33,020 bases of DNA from Deltaproteobacteria bacterium (GTDB taxonomy: Bacteria > Desulfobacterota > Binatia > DP-6). Position numbers and translations under genes: made by a program. Positions 9,104-17,455 of the stretch are shown here, one piece after another. The notes under the pieces are model-generated. The model saw only the letters and a list, made by a program, of their open reading frames with translations, made no database searches and was not told the origin of the DNA. Every line of letters starts with the position of its first letter. The first letter of the stretch is position 1. The stretch covers positions 1-33,020 of the forward strand of contig VBLD01000086.1 of assembly GCA_005879205.1 (NCBI GenBank), read 5' to 3'.

Positions 9104-9895
9104 TCAGCGGCCGGTGAAGCGGGGCGGCCGGCGCTCCATGGCGGCGCGCGCGCCTTCCCGCACGTCGTCGGTGCGAACGAGGATGCTCTGGGCGAGCAGC
9201 TCCATCTGCAGGAAGGTCTGTTTGTCGACGCCGTGGCCGAGGTCGATGAGCCGCTTGGCGAGGCCGACGGCGAGCGGCGCGTTGGCGGCGATCTCGTTCG
9301 CGAGACGTGCCGCCGCGGCCAGGTGGTCGCCGGGAGGCACCACCTGGTTCACGAGCCCGATGGCGCCGGCCTCGGACGCCGGGATCATGCGGCCCGTCAT
9401 GATGAGCTCCTTCGCCTTCGCGTAGCCGACGGTGCGGACGAGCCGCGTCGTCCCTCCCACGTCGGGCACGAGGCCGAGCCGCACCTCGGGCAGCCCGAGC
9501 TCGCAGTCGCTGGTCGCGACGCGCAGGTCGAAGGCGAGCGCCAGCTCGAGCCCTAGCCCCGGCACGTAGCGATGGAGCGCCCCGATGACCGGCTTCTCGA
9601 TCGCCTCGAGCCGCGAGAGCGCCGCCTGCATCTCGCCGACGTGCGTGCGGAACGGCGCACGCGACTCGCCCTCGACGTCGCCGGCCAGCATGCCGAAGTC
9701 GACGCCGGCCGAGAAGACGGGCCCTTCGCCGTACACGATCACGGCGCGGACCTCGCGATCGCGCTCCGCCGCGGCCACCGCGTCGACCAAGGCGAGGAGC
9801 AGCTCCCGATGGATGGCGTTTCGTTTCTCGGGCCGGTTGAGCCCGACGTAGAACAGCGCGTCCTCGCGGCGGGTGACGACGAGGGGGGTGGTCAT
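9104..9895 (-). CDS. Enoyl-CoA hydratase/isomerase family protein
   Basis: A 263-aa crotonase-fold protein, normal length. The oxyanion-hole segments are FSAGVDF (61-67) and VPGLGLELAL (111-120). Both catalytic glutamates of hydratases are at the expected sites, Glu117 in GLGLE and Glu137 in LGLPE, which supports hydratase activity on 2-enoyl-CoA. The C-terminal helix EGARAAMERRPPRFTGR is family-typical. A GLGLE rather than GGGxE loop and lack of a clear pathway neighbour leave the chain-length preference open. ATG 9895 is the start; the gene faces the 9975 gene across a 79-bp divergent gap and leads the THUMP gene. Confidence 0.93.
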   Translation of the reverse strand: MTTPLVVTRREDALFYVGLNRPEKRNAIHRELLLALVDAVAAAERDREVRAVIVYGEGPVFSAGVDFGMLAGDVEGESRAPFRTHVGEMQAALSRLEAIEKPVIGALHRYVPGLGLELALAFDLRVATSDCELGLPEVRLGLVPDVGGTTRLVRTVGYAKAKELIMTGRMIPASEAGAIGLVNQVVPPGDHLAAAARLANEIAANAPLAVGLAKRLIDLGHGVDKQTFLQMELLAQSILVRTDDVREGARAAMERRPPRFTGR

Positions 9896-9934
9896 GACGG
9901 GTGATTATCCCGCGCGGGGGGCTGCCCGCAATCC

Positions 9935-9963
9935 TTCACGCGCGCGGATACGATTGCTATAAG
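9935..9963 (+). promoter_or_regulatory. Sigma-70-type promoter of the 9975 gene
   Basis: TTCACG at 9935-9940, a 17-bp spacer and TATAAG at 9958-9963. Transcription would start near 9970, only about 5 nt before the ATG at 9975, so the message would be nearly leaderless; no Shine-Dalgarno is present. Confidence 0.5.
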
Positions 9964-9974
9964 CAGCGCCCCAT

Positions 9975-11243
9975 ATGCATCGTCTCGCGCTCGTCACCTC
10001 CTTGGGCATCATTTTGCTCGCCGCCCGGCCGGCGGCGGGCGACACGATGCTCTACGCCACCGCCGCAACTGTCGGCCGGGTGGACGGCTTCTGCGTGAAC
10101 CGGGGCGGGGCCCTCACGCCTGGAGCGAGCGTCCACGCCGACACGGGGGTCGACCCCTCATCGCCCGGGGTGCACGATTCGAGCAGCAACCCGCGGCGTC
10201 TCCTGGTCGGCAACGGCGTCCTCTACGTGGGCGAGCACGACCGGGTCGAAGCCTTCAGTATCGGTCCGCACGGCGGGCTCAAGTTCTTGAACCGCACCGC
10301 TCTGATCAGCAGTCCCGCCATGGACGTCATGGACATGGCGCTCAGCCCCGACGGCAAGACGCTCTATGTGGCGCAGAACGGCCCGGACCGGATCGCCGGC
10401 TATTCACTCGACGCCACGGGAGTACCTGCCAGAGACTTCTCGAGCTGCATCCAGGGCCGGGTGAACGTCTCCTACCGCGCGCTCCGCGTCAGCAACTCGT
10501 TGCTCTACGTGAGCGAGCAGCTCACGCCCGGCCGGATCGCCGTCTTCCCGATCGACGCCGGCGGCGGTCTCGGCCCGTGCAGTGCGCAGCGGTCCACGGT
10601 CTGTCAGGGAGGCTCGCGCGCCGGCCAAATGTGCTCCACGGAGGACGCGAACGCCACGACGGGCTGCCCAGGGGCGACCTGCCCCGGCTGCTGCGTGGCA
10701 GCCACGAGACCGATTTCCGAGCGCAGGCGGATCCAGCGACCGCGGCCGTTCGTCATCATGGGAGACCGTCTCTACGTCGACGAGGTCGGCACGGCGCGGA
10801 TCAAGGGCTTCGGCCTGCAGGCCGACGGTCTCTTCTCCCCGCCCACCATGGTGGGAAAGCGGCTGCGCTGGGAGAAGCCGTTCAGCCGCACCGATCCGGT
10901 CCTGGCCTACGTCGACGTCGTCCTCTTCCGTTCTACGCTGCTCGCATCGCAGTTCGAGAAGGGCCGCATCGACGCGTACCGCTTGAAGCCCGACGGCCGG
11001 CTCCCGCACCAGCCGACCAGACGCAGCAACCAGGACGTGCGCACGAGCCCGGTCCGCATGACGGTCAGCGAGGACGGCGTCCTCTACGTCGCGGCCGGGG
11101 AGCTCGACCGGGTAGAGGCGTTCCGGCTGCGGCAGTCGGACGGCCTTCTCGCCTCCGCCACGCCGTTCAGCCAGACGGACGAGCAGACCGGCTCGTTTCC
11201 GAACGATGTCGCACTCGCCATGCTGTCCGGGGACTGCAGGTAG
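9975..11243 (+). CDS. Secreted beta-propeller protein with cysteine-rich insert
   Basis: A 422-aa protein with a signal peptide (about 1-22, ending ARPAAG). The rest consists of repeated blades of the lactonase/YVTN type: LLVGNGVLYVGEHDRVEAFSI, MALSPDGKTLYVAQNGPDRIAGYSL, LRVSNSLLYVSEQ, FVIMGDRLYVDEVGTARIKGF, MTVSEDGVLYVAAGELDRVEAFRL. Between blades, residues about 200-240 form a Cys-rich insert with a CQGGSRAGQMC core and a CPGCC end, probably disulfide-bonded. It is probably periplasmic or exported. The blade pattern suggests ligand or protein binding or a lactonase-like fold; no catalytic residues can be named. The next gene starts 59 bp downstream and carries a similar Cys motif. Confidence 0.8.
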   Translation: MHRLALVTSLGIILLAARPAAGDTMLYATAATVGRVDGFCVNRGGALTPGASVHADTGVDPSSPGVHDSSSNPRRLLVGNGVLYVGEHDRVEAFSIGPHGGLKFLNRTALISSPAMDVMDMALSPDGKTLYVAQNGPDRIAGYSLDATGVPARDFSSCIQGRVNVSYRALRVSNSLLYVSEQLTPGRIAVFPIDAGGGLGPCSAQRSTVCQGGSRAGQMCSTEDANATTGCPGATCPGCCVAATRPISERRRIQRPRPFVIMGDRLYVDEVGTARIKGFGLQADGLFSPPTMVGKRLRWEKPFSRTDPVLAYVDVVLFRSTLLASQFEKGRIDAYRLKPDGRLPHQPTRRSNQDVRTSPVRMTVSEDGVLYVAAGELDRVEAFRLRQSDGLLASATPFSQTDEQTGSFPNDVALAMLSGDCR

Positions 11244-11302
11244 CGGCAATTCGCGCGAATGCAGTTGCCGGCGCGTACCCGATCCCGTACCCTCCGGGGC
11301 CC

Positions 11303-13589
11303 ATGTCACGGCTCGCGGCGCTCGTTTTCGTCCTCTCGGCAGCCTTGCTGGCGCCCCCGGCCGATGCCCGACGCAACCACCGCAACGACCTGATCCGGGT
11401 CACGTCACCGCCGCTGCGCGGCAGCGCGCCTGCGCACCCCTTCGTCAACGTCATCGTCTTCTTCGACGCCCGGGCCGACCCGCTGACCTTCCGCGCGCGG
11501 ATCGGCCGGAACGACGTCACGAGCCGCTTCGTGGCGATCGCGGGCGCGGACGGCACCCCCGGCAAACAGGGGACGATCGAGGCGTCCCTCCTCCGTCCGG
11601 GACACGCCGTGAACCACCTGCGGCTCGAGGTGCGCTCCGTTCCGATCCCGACCAAAGGACGTCGCACGAAACGGCTGCGAGACGTCGATCGCGTGCGCTT
11701 CCGCGCGGTACAGACGATCGATCAACCACCGGTCGCACAGTTCACCGGACCGGACATCGTCTTCCCGGGAATACCCGTCCAGTTCAGCGCGCGCCCGAGT
11801 TCGGATCCGGATCTCGATCAGATGACCTTCCACTGGGACTTCGGCGACACCACGACGTCCGACGAGCGCGACCCGACGCACGTCTTTCCCGATACCTCCA
11901 CCGACCTGACCGTCCAGCTCACGGTGAGCGACGGGCAGCGGACGGCGAGCAACGCGAAGACGCTCTTCTCGTGTCCGGATCTCGACCCGGGCCGCGCGCC
12001 GGGCACGCTCAAGATCGAGGCCGACGCCCAACTCGAGTTCGGCTCGGTCGCGCCCGGCACGAGCGCCACGCGCACGCTCACCGTCCGCAACCTCTCCACC
12101 GATCCCGCGAGCCAGCTGAAGGGCCGGCTCGAGGTGGGTCCGGTCCTGCCTCCGCCCGCGGCGGATGCGACAATCGCTCACCGTGACCTTCGCCCCCACC
12201 GCCGCCGGTCACCAGGGCGCCCATCTCGTCCTCGTGGCCTGCGCGATCAACCGCCCGGCCGCGCATCTCTGGGCGCACGGCTTCGGCGGCAGCGGGTCCG
12301 GGCCCATCTTCGCCGCCGAGCCATTCTTCTTCGCCGACCTCAGCGGGTCGACCTTCGTCATCCTTCCCGACGGGACGCGCCTCGCGGCCGACAACACGCT
12401 GCAGAGCTGCCAGAACACGACCCGCACGGGGACGTCGGACCTGTGTGCGGCGAACGCCGATTGCGTGACGCCGGGCGAGACCTGCGTGACGACGTCGGCC
12501 TGCGTCGGGGGGGATCGCGGCGGCCAGGTGTGCAACGGCTCGGCCGATTGCCCGAACGGCTTCTGCCGGTCCTCCTCGCTCGGCTCGGACCCCGTCGACA
12601 TCTGCGGTGACGAGAGCGGCGGCCTCTATCTCATGACCGACATCGGCACCTTCACCGACCCGAACGTGAACGCGAGCACGGATCTCAGCACGTCGGTCGT
12701 TCACCTGCAGTTCGATCCGCAGACCGGCGCGCGCACCGGGGCCGACGTCGTCGCCCGCACCACCGACGAGACGACGCAGATCGCCTGCGACGACGTGCCC
12801 GCCCGGCAAGGCGGGCTGGTCTACGTCCCCGAGTCCTTCAACGTGGACTTCCCTGCCACGCCGTGCTCGCGCGACCAGCGCGAGGCGCTCACCGCCTTCT
12901 CGAAGGCGACGGGACAGGCGACCGTCGTCGTCCCCGACATCGCTGCCGCGGCGGGGTACGCGGAGTGCGACGACTTCGACCCGACCTCGGATCTCGAGGT
13001 GGCCCGCGACGGGTCGGCCATCTTCGCGAGCCTGCCGCTCACGATTCGACTGGATTTTTCCTGGTTCGGCGGGCTCTGGCGCATCCGGCCGACGCCGCTG
13101 CCCATCTCGCCCGACATCATCGACTTCTTCCAGCTCCATCCCGACGGCGGCATCGTCTACGTGACCACGAGCGATTCGGTGAGCACGGGATCGCTGAACA
13201 TCTACAAGATCTCTCCGGACCAGGCGGTGGCCGGCGCGCAACGGCTGGCGGAGCTGACGCCGTGCGTGATCCAGATCCCGAACAACTGTGCCCGGATCTC
13301 TCCCGACGGTTCCCGGGCCACCCCGTGCCCCGCCGACCCGAACGACGCCCTGAACCGCGCCGGCACGCAGACGGGGGTCAGCTCGTTCACCGTAGGCCGT
13401 CCGGCGCCCGGCTCCTCCGACGGGGTGCTGCTGGTAAGCTTCGGGACGCGAAACGGCTTCACCGATCTCGGAGCGAATCTCACCATCCGTGGGACGGTGG
13501 CGGTCGCGTTGCCCGCGCAGGGCAACAGCAACTCGTGCACCGTCCTCGGGCTCGTCAACCTCGAATTCCTCGACCCGGTCACGTTCTGA
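11303..13589 (+). pseudogene. Secreted PKD/ASH/propeller protein, frameshifted near 12150-12180
   Basis: From ATG 11303 the frame gives a signal peptide (about 1-22), a PKD domain (PPVAQF to SNAKTLF, with the HWDFGD core) and the first half of an ASPM-SPD2-Hydin (ASH, choice-of-anchor D) domain (LEFGSVAPGTSATRTLTVRNLS). At about 12165 this frame turns into Arg-rich nonsense. The second half of the ASH domain, SLTVTFAPTAAGHQGAHLVLV, resumes in another frame and runs on through a Cys-rich motif (CVGGDRGGQVC) and propeller-like repeats to the stop at 13589. The join lacks the short turn usually present, so a small deletion (3n+2 bases) is likely. If repaired, the product would be about 760 aa, exported and adhesive or structural. 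The downstream frame alone has no signal peptide, so two separate genes are unlikely. Confidence 0.8.
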
Positions 13590-13683
13590 TCCGAAGTTCC
13601 GGTCCTATGTAGGCGCGCGCCTTGTCGCGACGCGTACCGGCTGCCATCGTCCGGACGTGCCGCGCCATCCCCCGAGAGCGGTG

Positions 13684-13905
13684 GTGAACCGCCTTCCGGT
13701 GCTGCTCCGAGAACGGGACATCTCCTGGGGCGAGCTCGCGCGGCGTACGCTGCTGCCCCCGCGGCTGCTCGCCCGCCTCCAGGCCTCGGCCGCCAATCCG
13801 CAGCTCGGTGTCGCGTACCGCGTCGCGGCGGCGCTCGGCGTGCCGGTCGAGCAGATCTGGACGCTGTGCCGCCACCCGCCCCGGAGGAGCAAAGCGCGTC
13901 CGTGA
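13684..13905 (+). CDS. Small XRE-type helix-turn-helix regulator, first of a tandem pair
   Basis: A 73-aa DNA-binding protein consisting of one XRE/Cro-type HTH: LLRERDISWGELARRTLLPPRLLARLQASAANPQLGVAYRVAAALGVPVEQIW, then a basic tail (PPRRSKARP). The recognition helix segment replaces the usual S-x-x-E-x-G loop with LQASAANP. GTG 13684 is favoured, with GTG 13681 and 13657 also in frame; GAGAG lies just upstream. Its TGA overlaps the GTG of the next gene (GTGA), so the pair is translationally coupled. The two proteins align along their whole length and are clearly paralogues. Target unknown. Confidence 0.75.
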   Translation: MNRLPVLLRERDISWGELARRTLLPPRLLARLQASAANPQLGVAYRVAAALGVPVEQIWTLCRHPPRRSKARP

Positions 13906-14120
13906 GGCGCAACAGCCTCTCCGGCGTTCTCGCCGCCCGCGGCTGGACGGATGGCGAGCTGGCATCGCGCGCCGCGCTCGATCGCGCGCACGTGAACCAG
14001 CTGAAGAACGGCCGCGCGCTGCCGACGGTCGCGACGGCTCTCGCCATCGCGGGCGCCCTGGGCATCGCGGTCGAAGCCGTCTTTCCCCCCGCATCGGTGC
14101 GGCGCCGGCGACGGCGCTAG
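13902..14120 (+). CDS. Small XRE-type helix-turn-helix regulator, second of a tandem pair
   Basis: A 72-aa XRE/Cro-type HTH protein: LAARGWTDGELASRAALDRAHVNQLKNGRALPTVATALAIAGALGIAVEAVF. It has a more canonical recognition segment (HVNQLKNGRALP) than its upstream paralogue and ends in a run of arginines. GTG 13902 overlaps the upstream stop as GTGA and is preferred to the longer GTG 13866 start. Coupled expression suggests the two form a heterodimer or regulate one another; that is inference. No toxin gene is adjacent, so a simple antitoxin role is not supported. It converges with the GNAT gene 6 bp away. Confidence 0.78.
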   Translation: MRRNSLSGVLAARGWTDGELASRAALDRAHVNQLKNGRALPTVATALAIAGALGIAVEAVFPPASVRRRRRR

Positions 14121-14126
14121 CGGCCA

Positions 14127-15035
14127 TCACATCATGTCGCCGTTCATCAGCACGTAGTTCGGCGGCGGGGCGGTGCCGCCGCCGCGTACCATGTACTGGC
14201 AGGCGCGGAAGACGCGGAAACCCGCTCCGGTGAGCCCTTCGACCAGCCGGCGATCGGCTGCGGGGACCAGCGTCCGAACGGTCACGCCCTTGGCGGAGAG
14301 CTCGGCGGCCAGCGCCACGACGAGCGCCAGCACAAGCGCGGGGTCGTCGGCAGACGCCGACCCGAGATAACCGGTGCCCCGGAAGCCGATGCCGAGGGCG
14401 TAGCCGGCGAGTGTCGCGGACGACTCGGCCACGAGCGCGCGGCCGCGCGTCAGATAGAGGTCGATGCTCTGGGGTCGAGGCGCGCCGAAGGCGCGGGCGT
14501 CGCGGGCCACCAGGCGGACCCGGTCGTCGGCCGTCGCCGGACGAACCACGACGGTGCGCGGCGCGCTCGCCGGCGGCAGCGTCGCCCCGGCCGGCAGCTC
14601 GAGGTCGAGAAGCGGCACGACCACCCGGAACCCCGCCCGCAGGTAGAGGCCGAGGGCCTCGGTGTTGAAGCTCTCGTGCACCAGCCGCACCTGGGGAACA
14701 CCGCGTCCGCCGAGCTCGATGGCCCGCTCGAGGAGCCGCCGCCCGATGCCGCGACCCTGGACACGGGGATCGACGGCAATCGGGCCGATGGTGGCGACCG
14801 GGCCGCGGGGGTGGACCCAGGAGAGGCCGACGACTTCACCATCCTCCTCGGCGACGGTTCCGCCGAGCGGGTCGATCGCCAAGAGGTGGCGAATGTAGCC
14901 GCGGCTCTCGGCCGGCGTGCCGATGCCGGGCGACAGGCCGTGCGCGACCGCCACGCGGTAGAAGGCGACGAAGTTGACGTCACCCACGCGCTCGACGTCG
15001 CGCTGCTCGGCGGCCCGCAGCGTGAGGTCGCTCAC
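14127..15035 (-). CDS. Double-GNAT N-acetyltransferase
   Basis: A 302-aa cytosolic protein with two GNAT folds in tandem. The first (about 5-150) has the acetyl-CoA pyrophosphate-binding motif QGRGIG (93-98) after the strand IGPIAVDP, and the usual LYLRAGFRVV near its end. The second (about 163-285) has VVVRPATADD, GYLGSASADD and LTGAGFRVFRACQYMVRG but no clear Q/RxxGxG/A loop, so it is probably non-catalytic or substrate-binding, as in other two-domain GNATs. GTG 15035 overlaps the stop of the upstream gene (GTGA), so it is coupled to it. Substrate unknown. Confidence 0.88.
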   Translation of the reverse strand: MSDLTLRAAEQRDVERVGDVNFVAFYRVAVAHGLSPGIGTPAESRGYIRHLLAIDPLGGTVAEEDGEVVGLSWVHPRGPVATIGPIAVDPRVQGRGIGRRLLERAIELGGRGVPQVRLVHESFNTEALGLYLRAGFRVVVPLLDLELPAGATLPPASAPRTVVVRPATADDRVRLVARDARAFGAPRPQSIDLYLTRGRALVAESSATLAGYALGIGFRGTGYLGSASADDPALVLALVVALAAELSAKGVTVRTLVPAADRRLVEGLTGAGFRVFRACQYMVRGGGTAPPPNYVLMNGDMM

Positions 15036-16519
15036 GGGTGCGCGGCGTGCCGCCCTTCCTCGGGAGGCGGCGGCTCGGGCGTGACGAAGGCGAGCCCGTG
15101 CGGCCGCGCGGGTCCCGTGTCACCGTGCGGCCAGCGGGTGCGGTTGAAGTCGACACCGACCTCGCCGGTCAGCTCGTCGCGGAAGCCCTCGTCGAACCAG
15201 AGGTGCCCGGTCCCCGGATCGAGCCGCACGATGTACACGCGCCGATCGCCGTCGCGCTGGTAGCCCGGCACGTCCATCGTGTAGTCGGCGACAGCCACGC
15301 GGGTCCCGTCGGCCGTCATCGCGAGCCCGCTCGGGCCGCCGGCGCGCGCGCGGTTCGGGTCGTCGGGATCGCGGTCGAAGCGCAGCGCCGCTGCGAGCTT
15401 GGGGTGCCACCGGTCGGCCAGGTCGAGCGCCGCGAGCCGGTTCCGCCCGGTGAGCGCCTCGACGTACCAGCGATCGTCGGGAGTGACCGCGGCGTCGGCA
15501 CCGAGCGCGTCGGCGCCGAAGTCGTAGACCAGCCGGAAAGAAGGCACCGACGTCTGCACCGAATCCGAGGCGTAGAGCGCACCGCCCTGCGCCGTGTTCA
15601 CGTAGACGAGCGGCTCGCGGCGCAGGAAGCGCGCCGTCGCGGGCGCGAGGTTCTCCTCGCCGCGAGCACCGGCCTCGAGGAGAACGGTCTTCAGCAGCTG
15701 GAGGTCCTCGAGTCGCCAGATCTGCACGCTGATGCCCGGCATGGCCTCGCCCCGGGCGAGCGCGGTGTACCCGTGGCCCCGGTTGGTCGTGACCAGGCGG
15801 CCGAGGGGCGGCGCCGCCGCCGCTCCGGCCGGCGCGATGATCAGCCCGCGCGCAGCGGGATCCGCGGCCGGGATCTCGCGCACCGGCCGTCCCTCGGCGC
15901 TGAGCTCGAGGAGACCACCTGCCGCGGTCACCAGCTCGACCGGCTCGCCCCGGTAGCGCGCAGGGTCCACGCAGGTCACGGCGACGCGGCCGTTCGGCAA
16001 CGAGACGAAGTCGTGCGGACCCCAGAGCCGCCGCTGGGGCCCGGCATCGTCGACGGTCACGAGCTTCCCGGCGAGCGGCTGCCGGAGGTCGAACACGAAC
16101 GTGCGGTTGGTGAGCAGCCCCCCGGCAAACAGCCGTCGGTCACCCCGCGGCTCGACGTTCACGTTGTGCGGCTCGTTGCCGCGCGAGCGGACGGGATACG
16201 TGCGCAACACCTTGCCGTAGGTGGCCGACGTCGGATCGGCGTCGAGAATGGCGAGAAAATCGCTGTTGTTCCGATCCGCGTCCCCCGCCCACACCGCGAG
16301 GTAAGGCTCGCCCGTGAACAGCGGCGCCTCACGCCCGCGGCAGCCGAAGACCAGCATGAAGACCGCGACCGCGCCGAGCGCCCGCGCGCCAAGACCACGC
16401 AGCGAAGCCGCGGCCCCAGAAGCCGGGCGAGGCTCCGCCGAGCCCGGCGCGGGGTCCGGGGGCATCGGAAGCGCGCAGCGCGGCGCAGCCGCGCGAGCAC
16501 TGGACGGGCCCCCGGACAC
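15032..16519 (-). CDS. Selenium-binding-protein (SBP56/methanethiol oxidase)-like lipoprotein
   Basis: About 495 aa. The N-terminus contains a hydrophobic stretch ending VFMLVFGC, a possible lipobox, so the protein is probably exported and anchored to a membrane. The rest follows SBP56-like propellers: YLAVWAGDADRNNSDFLAILDADPTSATYGKVLRTYPV, GNEPHNVNVEP, a NRTFVFDLRQPL blade and the end FRDELTGEVGVDFNRTRWPHGDTGPARPHG. The CxxC selenium-binding site of the animal protein is absent. Family members oxidise methanethiol or are uncharacterised; the reaction here is open. The start is uncertain: GTG 16519 lies 1 bp after the upstream stop, while ATG 16465 is also possible. It is the middle gene of the SDR-to-GNAT operon. 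Confidence 0.72.
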   Translation of the reverse strand: MSGGPSSARAAAPRCALPMPPDPAPGSAEPRPASGAAASLRGLGARALGAVAVFMLVFGCRGREAPLFTGEPYLAVWAGDADRNNSDFLAILDADPTSATYGKVLRTYPVRSRGNEPHNVNVEPRGDRRLFAGGLLTNRTFVFDLRQPLAGKLVTVDDAGPQRRLWGPHDFVSLPNGRVAVTCVDPARYRGEPVELVTAAGGLLELSAEGRPVREIPAADPAARGLIIAPAGAAAAPPLGRLVTTNRGHGYTALARGEAMPGISVQIWRLEDLQLLKTVLLEAGARGEENLAPATARFLRREPLVYVNTAQGGALYASDSVQTSVPSFRLVYDFGADALGADAAVTPDDRWYVEALTGRNRLAALDLADRWHPKLAAALRFDRDPDDPNRARAGGPSGLAMTADGTRVAVADYTMDVPGYQRDGDRRVYIVRLDPGTGHLWFDEGFRDELTGEVGVDFNRTRWPHGDTGPARPHGLAFVTPEPPPPEEGRHAAHP

Positions 16520-16520
16520 G

Positions 16521-17333
16521 TTAGGTATGGAGCCCGCCGTTCGGACTCACGACCTGCCCGGTGACGAAGCTCGCCTCGTCAGAAGCGAGGAAGACCGCCA
16601 CCGCCGCGATCTCATCGGCCGTCCCGACGCGGCCGAGCGGCGTGCGGAGCGTCGTCATCTGGCGCAGGAAAGGCGGGATGTCGGCCGTCATCGGCGTGTC
16701 GATGAAGCCGGGAGCGATCGCGTTCACCCGGATGTTGCCCGAACCCGCCTCCATCGCCACCGACTTCGTGAAGCCGATGATGCCCGCCTTCGCGGCTCCG
16801 TAGTGAGCGAGGCCCGGGATGCCGGCGAGCCCCGCGACCGACGCCATGTTGACGATCACGCCCGAGTTCTTCTGTTCCATGATGCGCAGGGCGGCTCGCG
16901 TGCAGTAGAAGGTGCCGAACAGATGTATCTCGACCATCCGCCGCCACTCCGCATCGTCCATGCGACTGGTCACGCCGAGCGAGCGGCGCGCGCCGGCGAT
17001 CACCTCGCCCGCGACGCTCAGGAGGTGGCTCTGGAGCGCCGGGGAGAGCTGGCCGATGCCGGCGTTGTTGGAGAGGACGTCGACCGTCCCCCAGTCGGCG
17101 GTGACGCGCGTGAACAGCGCCTCGACCTCCGCGCTGTCCGCGACGTCGGTTCGGTGCGCGCGGGCGGTACCGCCGCCCGCCGCGATCGTCCGCGCCACCT
17201 GCTCGGCACCCTCCCCGTTCAGGTCGACCACCGCGACGCGAGCGCCCTCGCCGGCGAACCGCTCGGCGATCGCGCGCCCGATGCCGGAGGCACCGCCCGT
17301 GACCACCGCCACCCGTCCCCTGAGCCTGTCCAT
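16521..17333 (-). CDS. Short-chain dehydrogenase/reductase (SDR)
   Basis: A 270-aa classical SDR, predicted to use NAD(P)(H) to oxidise or reduce an alcohol/carbonyl. It has the cofactor motif TGGASGIG (12-19), NNAG (89-92), Ser165, and Tyr178/Lys182 in YGAAK. Asp37 after the second strand (VAVVDLN) favours NAD(H). A stretch of about 18 extra residues (HLLSVAGEVIAGARRSLG) between NNAG and the next helix marks a subfamily. ATG 17333 is chosen over the longer frame because AGGAG lies 7 nt upstream. It leads the minus-strand operon with the SBP56-like and GNAT genes and faces the MFS gene across 122 bp. Confidence 0.92.
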   Translation of the reverse strand: MDRLRGRVAVVTGGASGIGRAIAERFAGEGARVAVVDLNGEGAEQVARTIAAGGGTARAHRTDVADSAEVEALFTRVTADWGTVDVLSNNAGIGQLSPALQSHLLSVAGEVIAGARRSLGVTSRMDDAEWRRMVEIHLFGTFYCTRAALRIMEQKNSGVIVNMASVAGLAGIPGLAHYGAAKAGIIGFTKSVAMEAGSGNIRVNAIAPGFIDTPMTADIPPFLRQMTTLRTPLGRVGTADEIAAVAVFLASDEASFVTGQVVSPNGGLHT

Positions 17334-17455
17334 GGCAGGCTCCTCTACAAGGGACGGCTCGCCATGTCCACGCCCGGCGGGGCGACTCGCTCCGCTCGGG
17401 CGACCCTGGCGCTCCACTCACTCGCCGGCCACCGCACTGCTTTAGTTAGCTAGAG

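Noticed and set aside
12165-13589. Independent gene starting at ATG 12165
   Set aside because: It begins in the middle of an ASH domain, has no signal peptide, and continues the domain begun in the other frame upstream.
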